The notes: generated by a model from the letters alone, not told the origin. Shown: positions 1 through 9,450, numbered from the stretch's first letter. The stretch is 64,000 nt of DNA from Lentisphaerae bacterium GWF2_38_69 (GCA_001803205.1 MHBE01000051.1:1-64000); one strand, 5' to 3'. A program made the numbers and translations.

Positions 1-128
1 TCAGGGATAAGGAATATTTCATCCTCAAAATCTATAATCTCCCAAATACTAAAACTGAGGCTGATTTATGAACTTTACTTATCATTTGGGCGAAGATGCA
101 AAAAAACCAAGAATTATAAGAGGTAAAA

Positions 129-204
129 TGGTGCACCCGGAAGGACTTGAACCTTCGACCCGATGATTAAGAGTCATCTGCTCTACCAACTGAGCTACGG
201 GTGC
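129..204 (-). tRNA. tRNA-Lys (anticodon CUU)
   Basis: Read on the minus strand this folds as a complete cloverleaf. The acceptor is GCACCCG paired with CGGGTGC, with discriminator A and an encoded CCA. The D arm is standard (AGCTCAGTTGGTAGAGC), the T arm contains GGTTCAAGTCC, and the anticodon stem is GATGA/TCATC. The seven-base loop CTCTTAA places CTT at the anticodon, which reads the lysine codon AAG. The gene body without CCA is 132-204. It stands alone, with no second tRNA beside it. Confidence 0.95.
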
Positions 205-320
205 ATTTAGAAAAGATTAATAAACTATTGGGGTAGCGAAAATTTTCAAACTTTGATTAGATTATATATATTATTTTTTTCTATTTCAAGAGCAAAAACT
301 TCATTAAAGGAGTTCAACTT

Positions 321-1004
321 ATGTCAATTAAAGTCACATGGTTCGGTCACTCATTTTTCACCATTGAAAGTTCTAAAGTCAGAATTGCTATAGATCCGTT
401 CATAGAAGGGAATAAACTTTGCCCTATTTCTGCCGGAGATATTGAAGCTGATTACATATGCATCACACATGGACACGCAGATCATGTGGGAAGCTGTGTT
501 GAAATAGCTAAACGCTGCGGCTCTGTTGTCATCTCAAATCCGGAAATTTGCGAATGGCTGGCAAACAAGGGAGCTAAAAAGAACCACTCAATGCAAATTG
601 GAGGTTCATATTTATTTCAATGGGGAAAACTGAAAATGACTATGGCTCTTCACAGTTCTCCAATGCCTGATGGTTCGTACGGGGGAAACCCCATGGGTAT
701 GATATTTGAGATTGACGGTAAAAAGATTTATCATGCCGGAGACACAGGACTTTTCGGGGATATGAAACTTATCGGAGAAGAAAAAATTGATCTTGCCCTT
801 TTGCCTATAGGCGACAATTACACGATGGGGTCTGATGATGCCCTGAAAGCAATAGCCATGATAAAACCCTCAAAAGTCATCCCTATGCATTTCAATACAT
901 TCGATGTAATTAAACAAAACCCAGTTCATTGGATTAAAGAAATTAACGAATCCAAACTTTCCCAAGCCATCCAATTAAGCCCTGGCGAATCTATAACCCT
1001 ATAA
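321..1004 (+). CDS. UPF0173 family metal-dependent hydrolase (metallo-beta-lactamase fold)
   Basis: The 227-residue protein is full length for the UPF0173/UlaG-like branch of the metallo-beta-lactamase superfamily. The start T-W-F-G-H-S followed by a D-P-F motif near residue 25 is typical. The zinc-binding signature H-G-H-A-D-H lies at residues 50-55, H-A-G-D-T near residue 138 and P-M-H-F near residue 190. The family cleaves ester or phosphoester bonds with a dinuclear metal site, but the substrate is not known for this branch. A clear Shine-Dalgarno (AAAGGAG) precedes the ATG. The pepP-like gene follows after 7 bases on the same strand, so the two are probably co-transcribed. It has no signal peptide, so it is cytoplasmic. 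Confidence 0.9.
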   Translation: MSIKVTWFGHSFFTIESSKVRIAIDPFIEGNKLCPISAGDIEADYICITHGHADHVGSCVEIAKRCGSVVISNPEICEWLANKGAKKNHSMQIGGSYLFQWGKLKMTMALHSSPMPDGSYGGNPMGMIFEIDGKKIYHAGDTGLFGDMKLIGEEKIDLALLPIGDNYTMGSDDALKAIAMIKPSKVIPMHFNTFDVIKQNPVHWIKEINESKLSQAIQLSPGESITL

Positions 1005-1011
1005 GATTTTC

Positions 1012-2349
1012 ATGTTTACTTCAACTATCTATCAATCCAGAAGGAATATACTTTCTTCAAAGATAAAAAATGGAATTGTTTTGCTCATAGGCAACACTAA
1101 TTCGCCTCTTGACTACAAGGCAAACAGTTACCCCTTCCATCAGGATGATACATTCCGTTATTATTTCGGAATCAACAAAGCTGACTATGCAGGTGTAATA
1201 GATCTTGATTCAGGAGAGGAAATTCTGTTTGGTAATAAATATACGATCGAAGATAAAATATGGTCAAGCAATCTCCCTGACCTCAATGAGCTTGCATTTT
1301 CTGCAGGAATTGAAAAGTCCAAAAATATCAGAGAGCTGCAAATTTACATTTCCTCGCAAATCGAAAAAAAAAGATTAATACATCACATTCCCTACGCAAG
1401 AGCAGAAAATATAAATCTGATTACTGGACTCCTGGGATATTATAATCCATCTTCGGTTTTAGTTGACTCTATAATTGAGCAGCGCATTGTTAAATCTGAA
1501 GAAGAAGTCAACGAAATTGAAGATGCTATCACAGTATCAGGAAAAATTTATGATGTTGCCAGGAAACTATCAATTCCGGGAAAGAAAGAATCAGAAATCC
1601 TATCGGCCATGCTCTATAAAACAGCTTTGTCCGAAACTACTACTTCTTTTGCCCCGATAGTTACAGTCCGAGGAGAAACACTTCACAATGAATCAAGAGA
1701 AAATATACTTAAAGAAAATGACCTTCTCCTGATAGATTTCGGCATTTTTTCAAAAGAAGGCTATGCTTCAGACAATACCAGAACTTTTCCTGTGGGTGGA
1801 GAGTTCACTTCCCTGCAAAAAGATATCTATTCAATAGTCCTTAATGCTCAGCTTAAAGCCATTGATACAGTCAAGCCAGGTTTGAATAATCTTGAAGTCC
1901 ACAAAACTGCCTGCCTGACAATTGCCGATGGTTTGAAATCTTTAGGTCTGATGAACGGAAATGTTCAGGATGCTGTAGAATCAGGAGCTCATGCTCTATT
2001 CTTTCCTCATGGGATTGGACATCTTTTGGGATTGACGACGCATGATATGGAAGTGTTCGGAGAAGACCTTGTGGGGTACGGTAAAGGCTTGAAGAGAAGC
2101 TCACAGTTCGGACTTCGTTCTCTCAGACTTGCAAGAGAACTAAGAGAAGGTTTTGTCCTGACAATAGAACCAGGAATTTATTTCATCCCTCAGCTCATTG
2201 ATATCTGGCAATCAGAAAATAAATGCAAAGATTTTATCAATTATGACAAACTCCAAACCTTCAGACAATTCGGAGGAATCAGGATAGAGGACGATGTGAT
2301 TGTTACAAAAACGAGCTCCAGAGTACTTGGTAAGCCAATTCCAAAATAG
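1012..2349 (+). CDS. pepP: M24 family Xaa-Pro aminopeptidase
   Basis: This 445-residue protein has an aminopeptidase P N-terminal domain (about residues 1-140) and a pita-bread M24 catalytic domain (about 165-440). It would release N-terminal residues preceding proline in the cytoplasm. The five metal ligands of the family are visible: D242 and D254 (I-D-F-G and S-D-N-T-R-T-F), the His of H-G-I-G-H-L-L-G, the Glu of I-E-P-G-I-Y-F and the Glu of R-I-E-D-D. Length and motif order match class II aminopeptidase P. It sits 7 bases after the UPF0173 gene and converges on the ClpX-like gene across a repeat-rich gap. The family assignment is firm; use of the symbol pepP rather than another Xaa-Pro peptidase name is less so. 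Confidence 0.88.
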   Translation: MFTSTIYQSRRNILSSKIKNGIVLLIGNTNSPLDYKANSYPFHQDDTFRYYFGINKADYAGVIDLDSGEEILFGNKYTIEDKIWSSNLPDLNELAFSAGIEKSKNIRELQIYISSQIEKKRLIHHIPYARAENINLITGLLGYYNPSSVLVDSIIEQRIVKSEEEVNEIEDAITVSGKIYDVARKLSIPGKKESEILSAMLYKTALSETTTSFAPIVTVRGETLHNESRENILKENDLLLIDFGIFSKEGYASDNTRTFPVGGEFTSLQKDIYSIVLNAQLKAIDTVKPGLNNLEVHKTACLTIADGLKSLGLMNGNVQDAVESGAHALFFPHGIGHLLGLTTHDMEVFGEDLVGYGKGLKRSSQFGLRSLRLARELREGFVLTIEPGIYFIPQLIDIWQSENKCKDFINYDKLQTFRQFGGIRIEDDVIVTKTSSRVLGKPIPK

Positions 2350-2394
2350 CCTATCGCAGCAAAAGCCGGAACCAAGTATTATGTTATATCAGGA

Positions 2395-2515
2395 CAAGAC
2401 ACAAGACATTTACCGTTAACGGTTAACCGTTGACCGTTTGTGTCTTGAAATGCAAATTCAAGAGAAACTACCGTGTTTTATATTGTTAACGGTTAACTGC
2501 AAACGGCTAACGACT
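2395..2515. repeat. GTTAAC-rich repeat cluster between convergent genes
   Basis: The gap between the pepP-like and ClpX-like genes holds overlapping variants of CCGTTAACGG, GGTTAACCGTTGACCG and GTTAACGGTTAACTGC. The first group is bracketed by a perfect 10-bp inverted repeat, CAAGACACAA (2395-2404) and TTGTGTCTTG (2438-2447), so the whole can fold into a long hairpin. A second block starts near 2484. Related sequences occur at 46072-46100, 46472-46496 and 59866-59960. The two genes here converge, so the hairpin could also help transcription stop, although there is no T-tract after the stem. Confidence 0.7.
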
Positions 2516-2566
2516 ACTATACATAAAAAGCTTGTTTGTATTAGATGCTTTTTACGGATAGTAGTA

Positions 2567-4213
2567 CTAATTGCCGTTTTTTTTATAAAAATCGGAAATA
2601 ATTGCAGATAGTTCTTTGTCAGGGTCTTTTATCATTTTAGCTGTTACATTGAGAGTATTTCCTTCAAGTGATCCTGAAATGAGTTTAAGTCCATAAGGAT
2701 AATCCTTAAACTTCATCGAACAGAGGGTATAAATCGTCTTCCCTGATGAGATTGCCTCATCAATAAGAACTTTCTCTGCCTGCTTATTGAATTTCAGGAT
2801 TACGGCGTTGTCTACCGCAAACTGCTGGACAAACTTGTCAATATCATTTTTTAAAGATATATAATGAGAATCAGTTGATTCAAAAATTATTTTTTTCAGA
2901 CTTGCCTCGGGATCTGTTACAGTTTCATGGGAAGCGTTGAAATCAGTTACTCCTATTGAAGGAAGTTCGTATTTAAAGTTCCTGAATATTTTTTCGATTA
3001 CTGTCATTATCCCTCGTGCTCCGGTTTGCTGTTTGTGAGCTTCTTTTGCTATATGGGCTATCGCCTCTCTATCGAGTGAAAATTTAATTCCGTATCCATC
3101 GAAATCGGAAATATATTGTCTCAGAATACTCCCTTCAGATGAGGTCATAATAAGTTCAAGATCTTCTGGCTCGAGTTCTTCACAAGCTACTCTGACAGGA
3201 AGCCTGCCGATAAATTCAGGTTCAAAACCGTATTTAATAAAGTCTGCAGTGCCAGCTTCTTTCAAATAAGCTGATTTTGATTTGTTTGTTGTTCCTTCCT
3301 TGCCGAAACCTATCTGCGTGCCATAAGACCTCTTCTTGATAATTTCTGTCAGACCTTCAAAAGCGCCGCTAACAATAAAAAGTATATTTTTGGTATTAAT
3401 CGTGCGTTTCTTATTTTTGCCTCCCTTTCCATGCATCATATCCATAACAGATTCAAACTGACTGAACATATCAGTCTGACTAACAAGGTTTACCTCAGAA
3501 TCTTCCATGATTTTGAGGAGATTAATTTGAACACCTTTGCCTGATACATCCTTGCCGTCATCGACTGTGAGTGAGGCAATTTTGTCAATTTCATCTATGT
3601 AAATAATTCCATACTGCGCAAGCTCGGAATTGCTATCGGCTATTTTGACCAGGTCTCGGACAAGATCTTCGACATTCCCGCCTACATAACCAGTAGCGGA
3701 ATACTTGGTAGCATCAGCTTTTACGAACGGTACGCCAATAAGGCTAGCCAGACATTTTACCAGATATGTCTTTCCTACTCCAGTTGGGCCGAGCAGCAGG
3801 ATGTTCTGTTTTACATATTCCAGAGGATTGGAGGAGCTTTCGCTTCCGGAGAGACATCTGCGAATATTATTGTAATGGTCGCATACAGCCACTGAGAGCA
3901 CCCTCTTGGCTTCGTCCTGTTTGATTACATAGCGGTCAAGATATTCTTTTATTTCTTTCGGCTTGAAGTTGAAGTTCTTTATTATCTCCAGGACTTTGTC
4001 TGCATCTTCTTTCTGTTTCTGCTCAGGAGGTTTTTGCGGACCAGGCGGCGGTTTCTGAGGGCTGATTGGAATAATAAATGAATTGTTTCCTCCAATGTTC
4101 TTCAGGGCATTCTGAATCTGTTTCTGAAGCTCTTCAAAGGAAAATCCCTTATTATCGTCTTTATTGTCATCGGGCTTCTGTTCACCCGGATTATTTGTCT
4201 TTTCTTCATCCAT
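2567..4213 (-). CDS. ClpX-like AAA+ unfoldase lacking the zinc-binding domain
   Basis: The 548-residue AAA+ protein matches ClpX over its core. Walker A G-P-T-G-V-G-K-T is at 142-149, the pore loop G-Y-V-G at 175-178, Walker B I-D-E-I-D at about 206-210 and the ClpP-docking-type loop I-G-F-G at 301-304. The E-F-I-G-R-L-P box and the sensor-2 G-A-R-G follow. It departs from ClpX in three ways. The N-terminal C4 zinc domain is replaced by about 75 polar, proline-rich residues with no cysteine. The segment where ClpX has the R-K-H loop is a longer Met/Lys/Gly-rich stretch (about 245-270). The C-terminal part after sensor-2 is long. No clpP lies nearby. It is probably an unfoldase that hands substrates to ClpP, with substrate choice different from standard ClpX; that is inference from the domain changes. 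Confidence 0.85.
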   Translation of the reverse strand: MDEEKTNNPGEQKPDDNKDDNKGFSFEELQKQIQNALKNIGGNNSFIIPISPQKPPPGPQKPPEQKQKEDADKVLEIIKNFNFKPKEIKEYLDRYVIKQDEAKRVLSVAVCDHYNNIRRCLSGSESSSNPLEYVKQNILLLGPTGVGKTYLVKCLASLIGVPFVKADATKYSATGYVGGNVEDLVRDLVKIADSNSELAQYGIIYIDEIDKIASLTVDDGKDVSGKGVQINLLKIMEDSEVNLVSQTDMFSQFESVMDMMHGKGGKNKKRTINTKNILFIVSGAFEGLTEIIKKRSYGTQIGFGKEGTTNKSKSAYLKEAGTADFIKYGFEPEFIGRLPVRVACEELEPEDLELIMTSSEGSILRQYISDFDGYGIKFSLDREAIAHIAKEAHKQQTGARGIMTVIEKIFRNFKYELPSIGVTDFNASHETVTDPEASLKKIIFESTDSHYISLKNDIDKFVQQFAVDNAVILKFNKQAEKVLIDEAISSGKTIYTLCSMKFKDYPYGLKLISGSLEGNTLNVTAKMIKDPDKELSAIISDFYKKNGN

Positions 4214-4223
4214 AATAATAAAC

Positions 4224-5468
4224 CTATTTGTTATCCAGAGACTTATAAAATTCTCTATTTCTAATTACAAAAATAAATAAAATGAGTATAGCCATAGAAA
4301 CAGGTGACATCAATAGAGCAGCATTCAAATGAAACTGCATTAAATATCCTCCCAGAGGGGCGCTCAAGCTCCACATGCCGAAACCTGTTATATAGATAAA
4401 ACCAACGACTGCTCCCTGAAATTTCTTTTCTACTGACATGGAAAAACGGCTTATCAGATAGCAGAAAAGTATTACATCTCCTACAGCCACAGGCAGAGTC
4501 GATGCCCAGAAAATGAAATCGGCAATGCTGCTCTCAGGGAAAAATGAAGCCAGATAGGCAGCCAGAACACCCGCAAACCCCAGGTAGCAGGAAATGTTTA
4601 TAAGATTTCTCCCGGAAATGTTTTTCAAAATGAAAGGAAGAATAATTCCGGAAGCAATTATCAGCCAGAACCCCACAAATCCTACAAGTATTCCTACGCT
4701 CTTTATATCGTAGTTAAAAACCGCCTTTGCCACTGCCGGAAGAAAATCATAATATGTACCCCATGAAAGCTGATTCAGGATATGAATTGCCAGGAGCGAA
4801 ATAAGAAGTTTGTCTTTAAAAATCACTTTGATTCCGCCAAATTTGAACTGTTCATCCAAATTAGACCTTTCTCTTCTCCTGAGAGTTTCGCGCATAAAAA
4901 ATCTTGCGTGAAATATCAGATAGATACCGCAAATCAAAAGAATAATAAAGGGAAACATATAATCGTAATTAAAGATATTTACATCTGCAATATATCCGCC
5001 GGCGACAGGACCTATTGCAACGCCAATTCCAATAAAAAACTGAACAAGCGCCTGGTTTTTTACCTTATCGCTTCCTTCTTTGGACAGATCGTTAATTGCC
5101 GCAGTGCAAACAGGTTTAGAGGCAAAGAATAATGCAAAGAAAAAACAGCCGGTTATAAAGAGCCAGACACTATGCAGGATAATTGCTCCAATTGAGGCTA
5201 TCGCGAGGATAATAATGCCGCCAAGAGTAATGATAGTAGTGAGTTTTCTGCCCATTATATCGGACATGGCTCCGAAAATAGGGTTGCAGATCATTCCCCC
5301 AAACTTGTAAAGAGCAATAAAGATACCAAAAGTAAACGCCCTTTCAGCAGTTGAAGCTTCTGCCGGAAAGAGCGTAGAAGTAGTTGAAAAAAACAGGAAG
5401 GCAAAAACGGGCGAAACCAGCGCGGTAGCAAATTCTGAGAGTGATAGAATCAGGTAAATCGCCCGCAT
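4224..5468 (-). CDS. Major facilitator superfamily transporter
   Basis: This 414-residue protein has about 12 hydrophobic segments arranged as two halves. The loop between helices 2 and 3 carries a G-A-M-S-D-I-M-G-R-K motif, the MFS motif A typical of drug:proton antiporters such as TetA and MdtG. It should be an inner-membrane secondary carrier, probably an exporter; the substrate cannot be told from sequence. It starts 9 bases downstream of htpG and ends 10 bases before the ClpX-like gene, so htpG, this gene and the ClpX-like gene are likely one transcript. Pairing a carrier with two protein quality-control genes is unusual but may only reflect gene packing. Confidence 0.85.
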   Translation of the reverse strand: MRAIYLILSLSEFATALVSPVFAFLFFSTTSTLFPAEASTAERAFTFGIFIALYKFGGMICNPIFGAMSDIMGRKLTTIITLGGIIILAIASIGAIILHSVWLFITGCFFFALFFASKPVCTAAINDLSKEGSDKVKNQALVQFFIGIGVAIGPVAGGYIADVNIFNYDYMFPFIILLICGIYLIFHARFFMRETLRRRERSNLDEQFKFGGIKVIFKDKLLISLLAIHILNQLSWGTYYDFLPAVAKAVFNYDIKSVGILVGFVGFWLIIASGIILPFILKNISGRNLINISCYLGFAGVLAAYLASFFPESSIADFIFWASTLPVAVGDVILFCYLISRFSMSVEKKFQGAVVGFIYITGFGMWSLSAPLGGYLMQFHLNAALLMSPVSMAILILFIFVIRNREFYKSLDNK

Positions 5469-5477
5469 TTAAATTCC

Positions 5478-7424
5478 TTAGTTAATGGACTCTTTTTCAA
5501 GTCCGATAACCATCAGTTCCGATACTCTCTTTGCAAACTGAAGTGGGTTAGCTATCGGGCTTCCTTCTGCAAGAAGAGCCTGATCATAGAGCAATTGGGC
5601 ATAATCTCCGAGTTTCGGACTGCTGTTGTTTTTCTCAAACAGATTTTTCAGCGAGCTTATCAAAGGATGATTAGGATTGATCTCAAGGATTCTTTTTGTC
5701 TTAGGAGCATTCTGGTTCATTGCCTTCATAATCTTTTCCATATAGGGACTCTGATCATACGCTCCGCCTACCAAACAGCATGCGCTGTCAGTAAGCCTGT
5801 GAGAGAATCTGACTTCCTTGATATTCTCATCAAGTTTCTTCTGTATAAATTCAAGAAGTGAACTGTACTCTTTCTTTGCTGCTTCTTCTTTGTCTTTTCT
5901 TGCTTTCTTTTCTTCTTCAGTATCGATATCAAGTTCGCCTTTTCCTATTGCCTTAAGAGATTTCTTGTCATATTCATAGAGGCTCATAGCCACAAACTCA
6001 TCGATAGGCTCAGTCATGAAAATTACATCATATCCTTTCGACTTGAAGACTTCAAGGTGTGGAGAATTCTCAAGGAGAGCTCTGCTTTCGCCGGCAATAT
6101 AATAAATGTCTTTCTGCGAAGAAGGCATCATTGAAACATAGTCCTTAAGGCTTACAAGCTTGCCTGGCTCACTCTTCATTGTTTCAAAAAGCAGAAGATC
6201 CTGAAGTTTATCTTTATTGGCATAATCTACATGGACTCCTTCCTTAATGAATTTTCCGAACTCCTTAAAGAAAGAGACATATTTTTCCTGTTCGTTATCT
6301 TTTATCTGTGTTAAAGTGGTAATTATTTTTTTGACAAGGTTTTTTGATATCTTGTCAATAGCCGGATTGTCCTGAAGCATCTCTCTGGAAACATTAAGAG
6401 GAAGATCGCTCGAATCGACGACACCATTAACGAATCTGAGATATTCAGGGAGCAATCCCTGGCACTCATCTGTAATAAAAATTCTTCTTATATAGAGATG
6501 CAGGCTCTTCTTTCTCATATCGGGCGCAAAGAAGTTAAATGGATTTTTGCCCGGGATATAGAGCAGAGCTTTGAATTCCGAAGTGCCTTCAGCAGAAAAA
6601 TGGATAGTCTTAAGAGGATCATCTGACGAATGGCTTAGATGATCAAAGAACTGCTTGTATTCATCTTCAGTGATTTCTTTGGGATTTCTTAGCCAGATCG
6701 CCTTCTGTGAATTCAATATCTCGTCTTTCTCAATATCGATGTATTCTGTCTTTTCATCATTATCATCGGGATTTTTCTTTGGTTTAGCTTCCTTTACAGT
6801 GTCCTTCATTCTGACAGGGTACTCAATAAAATCTGAATATTTCTTTACTATTTCCCTTACTTTCCATGCATCCAGGTATTTTTCTTCATCCTTTTTAAGT
6901 TCCAGGACAATAGTTGTTCCCTGTTCTATTCTGGAGCTTTCCTCTATTGCGTATTCTCCATTGCCAGTAGAAATCCATTTTACAGAAGGCTCTGAAGAGC
7001 CGGCTTTTTTCGTTTCTATCTCAATACAGTCGGCAATCATGAAAGCTGAATAGAACCCAACTCCGAACTGCCCGATAAGTTCCGGGGCATTCATGGTGTC
7101 AGACTTAGTCATTTCTTCTAGGAAACTTTTCGTGCCTGAGTGTGCAATTGTTCCGATATTTTTTATTATTTCGTCACGGGTCATTCCTATTCCGTTATCA
7201 CTAATTGTCAGTTTCTTAGCTTTTTTGTCAGAATCGACTCTTATGCTCCATTCCTGAGCAACCTCCTTATGTGACAGAGATAAAAACCGTGCCTTATCTA
7301 TTGCGTCTGCAGAATTGGCTATAAGCTCTCTCAGAAAAATATCTTTATTAGAATAGAGTGAATGGATCATCAGATCCAAAACCTTCTGTGTCTGCGCTTC
7401 GAATTTTCTTGTCTCTTTAGTCAT
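5478..7424 (-). CDS. htpG: Chaperone protein HtpG (Hsp90)
   Basis: This is a full-length 648-residue bacterial Hsp90, a cytoplasmic ATP-dependent chaperone dimer. The GHKL ATPase motifs are all present: E-L-I-A-N-S-A-D-A-I-D-K near residue 35, D-N-G-I-G-M near 77 and G-Q-F-G-V-G-F-Y near 120. The middle domain has L-Y-I-R-R-I-F-I-T-D and L-P-L-N-V-S-R-E-M-L-Q, and the C-terminal dimerisation domain follows. An A-A-G-G-A-G Shine-Dalgarno precedes the ATG. It is first in a likely transcript with the MFS and ClpX-like genes and diverges from dxs. The shared intergenic region holds a 20-bp inverted repeat that could be its heat-shock operator; the CIRCE consensus was not seen. Confidence 0.97.
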   Translation of the reverse strand: MTKETRKFEAQTQKVLDLMIHSLYSNKDIFLRELIANSADAIDKARFLSLSHKEVAQEWSIRVDSDKKAKKLTISDNGIGMTRDEIIKNIGTIAHSGTKSFLEEMTKSDTMNAPELIGQFGVGFYSAFMIADCIEIETKKAGSSEPSVKWISTGNGEYAIEESSRIEQGTTIVLELKKDEEKYLDAWKVREIVKKYSDFIEYPVRMKDTVKEAKPKKNPDDNDEKTEYIDIEKDEILNSQKAIWLRNPKEITEDEYKQFFDHLSHSSDDPLKTIHFSAEGTSEFKALLYIPGKNPFNFFAPDMRKKSLHLYIRRIFITDECQGLLPEYLRFVNGVVDSSDLPLNVSREMLQDNPAIDKISKNLVKKIITTLTQIKDNEQEKYVSFFKEFGKFIKEGVHVDYANKDKLQDLLLFETMKSEPGKLVSLKDYVSMMPSSQKDIYYIAGESRALLENSPHLEVFKSKGYDVIFMTEPIDEFVAMSLYEYDKKSLKAIGKGELDIDTEEEKKARKDKEEAAKKEYSSLLEFIQKKLDENIKEVRFSHRLTDSACCLVGGAYDQSPYMEKIMKAMNQNAPKTKRILEINPNHPLISSLKNLFEKNNSSPKLGDYAQLLYDQALLAEGSPIANPLQFAKRVSELMVIGLEKESIN

Positions 7425-7491
7425 AATAAACTCCTTGATGATTCATATAGTTTTTTGAAAATTTAAATTAAAACAATAAAATCTACTCTAA

Positions 7492-7556
7492 AAATATCAA
7501 ATTGAAAAATATTTCTGAAAGTGTCTATTAACAAATTATTTTTCAATTTGATATTT
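7492..7556. promoter_or_regulatory. 20-bp perfect inverted repeat between htpG and dxs
   Basis: The left arm is 7492-7511 and the right arm 7537-7556. They are exact reverse complements over 20 bp (core AATATCAAATTGAAAAAT), separated by 25 bases. The repeat lies between two divergently transcribed genes, where a terminator would have no use, so a shared operator or a structured 5' leader is more likely. It does not match CIRCE (TTAGCACTC-N9-GAGTGCTAA). Confidence 0.6.
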
Positions 7557-7579
7557 ACTATTCTTTTTATGGTTTAAAT

Positions 7580-9445
7580 ATGCCTGTTCTTGACTTTATC
7601 AATTTTCCGGCAGATCTGAAACAAAGAACTGTTGCAGAGCTGGAAACTCTGGCTATAGAAATAAGAGATACAATTCTGCAGGTCACTTCAAAAAATGGCG
7701 GCCATTTATCTTCAAATCTAGGAATAGTCGAACTTACAATAGCACTTCATTATGCTTTCAACACGCCTCACGACAAAATCATCTGGGATGTTTCTCATCA
7801 GTGTTACGCGCATAAAATTCTGACAGGACGAAAAAATCTCATATATACCTTAAGGCAGAATGACGGATGTTTGGGATTTACTTCAAGATCTGAATCTGAA
7901 TATGATGTTTTCGGCGCCGGCCATGCAGGTACTGCCATTTCAGCCGCATTAGGAATAGCCGCCGCCAGAGACAGGTTAAAAACTGATGAAAAAGTAATAG
8001 CTGTCGTGGGTGACGCATCGTTTTCAAACGGCCTGTCGCTTGAAGCTCTCAACAATGTAGCTACCTGCACAAAAAATCTTATTATTATTTTAAACGATAA
8101 TAAAATGTCAATTTCCGGAAATGTAGGCAGCCTGACCAATCACCTTAATAGTCTCATACAAAAAAGAACATATAATAATTTCAGAAAGTATTTCAAAAAA
8201 CACCTCCTGAGAATCCCTCGTGTCGGTCAAAGAATCTATGATCTTGTTAACCGAATCGAAGATGGAATAAAAAGCATGATAGTGCCCGGCGCATTTTTTG
8301 AAAATCTCGGCCTTCGCTATATAGGGCCTGTTGACGGGCACAATATTGCAGGTCTTGTTGATACATTTTCTAAAATAAAAGAGTTTGACACGCCAGTCCT
8401 CCTTCATATTTTGACAGGGAAAGGCAAAGGATATAAACCTGCGGAAATGTATCCTGATAAATATCACGGACTTGGTAAATTTGATCCTTCTACCGGCGAA
8501 GTTATTAAGAAAAGCGAACAGAGTAAGAGCTTCTCTGAAGCGTTCGGGCATTCAGCTGTCTTGCTTGCCGAGAAACATTCAAATGTAGTAGCAATTACTG
8601 CTGCAATGTGTTCAGGCACAGGCCTGAATCAATTCTCGCGGCAATTCCCTGACAGGTTCTTTGATGTCGGAATTAATGAAGGGCATGGCATGGTTTTTGC
8701 AGCAGGGCTGGCGGTTAACGGTCTTAGACCCATATATGCCGTCTATGCTACATTTTTACAGAGGGCAATGTCCAGTTTGTACCACGATATATGCCTTCAG
8801 AATCTGCCTGTTATTATCTGTGCTGACAGAACAGGAATAGTCGACGACGGGCCGACTCATCATGGCATTTATGATCTGTCATATCTCAGAGCGCTTCCTA
8901 ATTTATCTATAATTTATCCATCGACAGAAAATGAGATGAATCTCTTTTTAGACATGGCTTATAAAGCCGCTTCGCCTGTTGTAATCAAATACCCCAAAGC
9001 CTCTTTAATAAAATATCCTTTCGAAAATAACCCAGTCGAATATTCCTGGGGCAAATCCATTACCCTCAAAGAAGGAAAGGACATTTCCATCTGGACTACA
9101 GGCATTGAATTTTCTACAGCACTGGAAGTTTCTCATATACTTTCAGCACATAATATTGATGCTGAAATTGTTAATTGTATTTTTATTAAACCTTTTGATT
9201 CTGATAAACTTATCAGCACAGCTTCAACTAAACTTATAGTTACTGTTGAAGACAATTCACTTATCGGTGGGTTAGCTTCAATTGTAGATGAAATTCTTAT
9301 TAATTGCAAAAATTGCGGGACTATGCACTTTGGATGGCCTGATAAAATCATCCCTCATGGAACAGTCAAAGGAATCAAATCCAGAGAAGGAATTACCCCT
9401 GAAACTATTGCAGAAAAAATATTAAAAAAAATCAAATCAAAGTAA
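7580..9445 (+). CDS. dxs: 1-deoxy-D-xylulose-5-phosphate synthase
   Basis: This 621-residue thiamine-diphosphate enzyme condenses pyruvate and glyceraldehyde-3-phosphate in the first step of the methylerythritol phosphate isoprenoid pathway. Visible landmarks are S-N-L-G-I-V-E-L-T, W-D-V-S-H-Q-C-Y-A-H-K-I-L-T-G, G-A-G-H-A-G-T-A-I-S and the cofactor-binding G-D-A-S-F-S-N-G (a variant of the common G-D-G-A-L-T-G-G). Further on come G-P-V-D-G-H, T-G-K-G-K-G-Y-K-P-A and H-H-G-I-Y-D in the transketolase-like domain. The length is normal. Lgt follows after 5 bases, so isoprenoid precursor and lipoprotein maturation genes share a transcript. Confidence 0.95.
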   Translation: MPVLDFINFPADLKQRTVAELETLAIEIRDTILQVTSKNGGHLSSNLGIVELTIALHYAFNTPHDKIIWDVSHQCYAHKILTGRKNLIYTLRQNDGCLGFTSRSESEYDVFGAGHAGTAISAALGIAAARDRLKTDEKVIAVVGDASFSNGLSLEALNNVATCTKNLIIILNDNKMSISGNVGSLTNHLNSLIQKRTYNNFRKYFKKHLLRIPRVGQRIYDLVNRIEDGIKSMIVPGAFFENLGLRYIGPVDGHNIAGLVDTFSKIKEFDTPVLLHILTGKGKGYKPAEMYPDKYHGLGKFDPSTGEVIKKSEQSKSFSEAFGHSAVLLAEKHSNVVAITAAMCSGTGLNQFSRQFPDRFFDVGINEGHGMVFAAGLAVNGLRPIYAVYATFLQRAMSSLYHDICLQNLPVIICADRTGIVDDGPTHHGIYDLSYLRALPNLSIIYPSTENEMNLFLDMAYKAASPVVIKYPKASLIKYPFENNPVEYSWGKSITLKEGKDISIWTTGIEFSTALEVSHILSAHNIDAEIVNCIFIKPFDSDKLISTASTKLIVTVEDNSLIGGLASIVDEILINCKNCGTMHFGWPDKIIPHGTVKGIKSREGITPETIAEKILKKIKSK

Positions 9446-9450
9446 TTATT

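Noticed and set aside
7425-7579. CIRCE element for htpG
   Set aside because: The inverted repeat has 20-bp arms and a 25-base gap and does not contain TTAGCACTC; it was kept only as an unnamed repeat.
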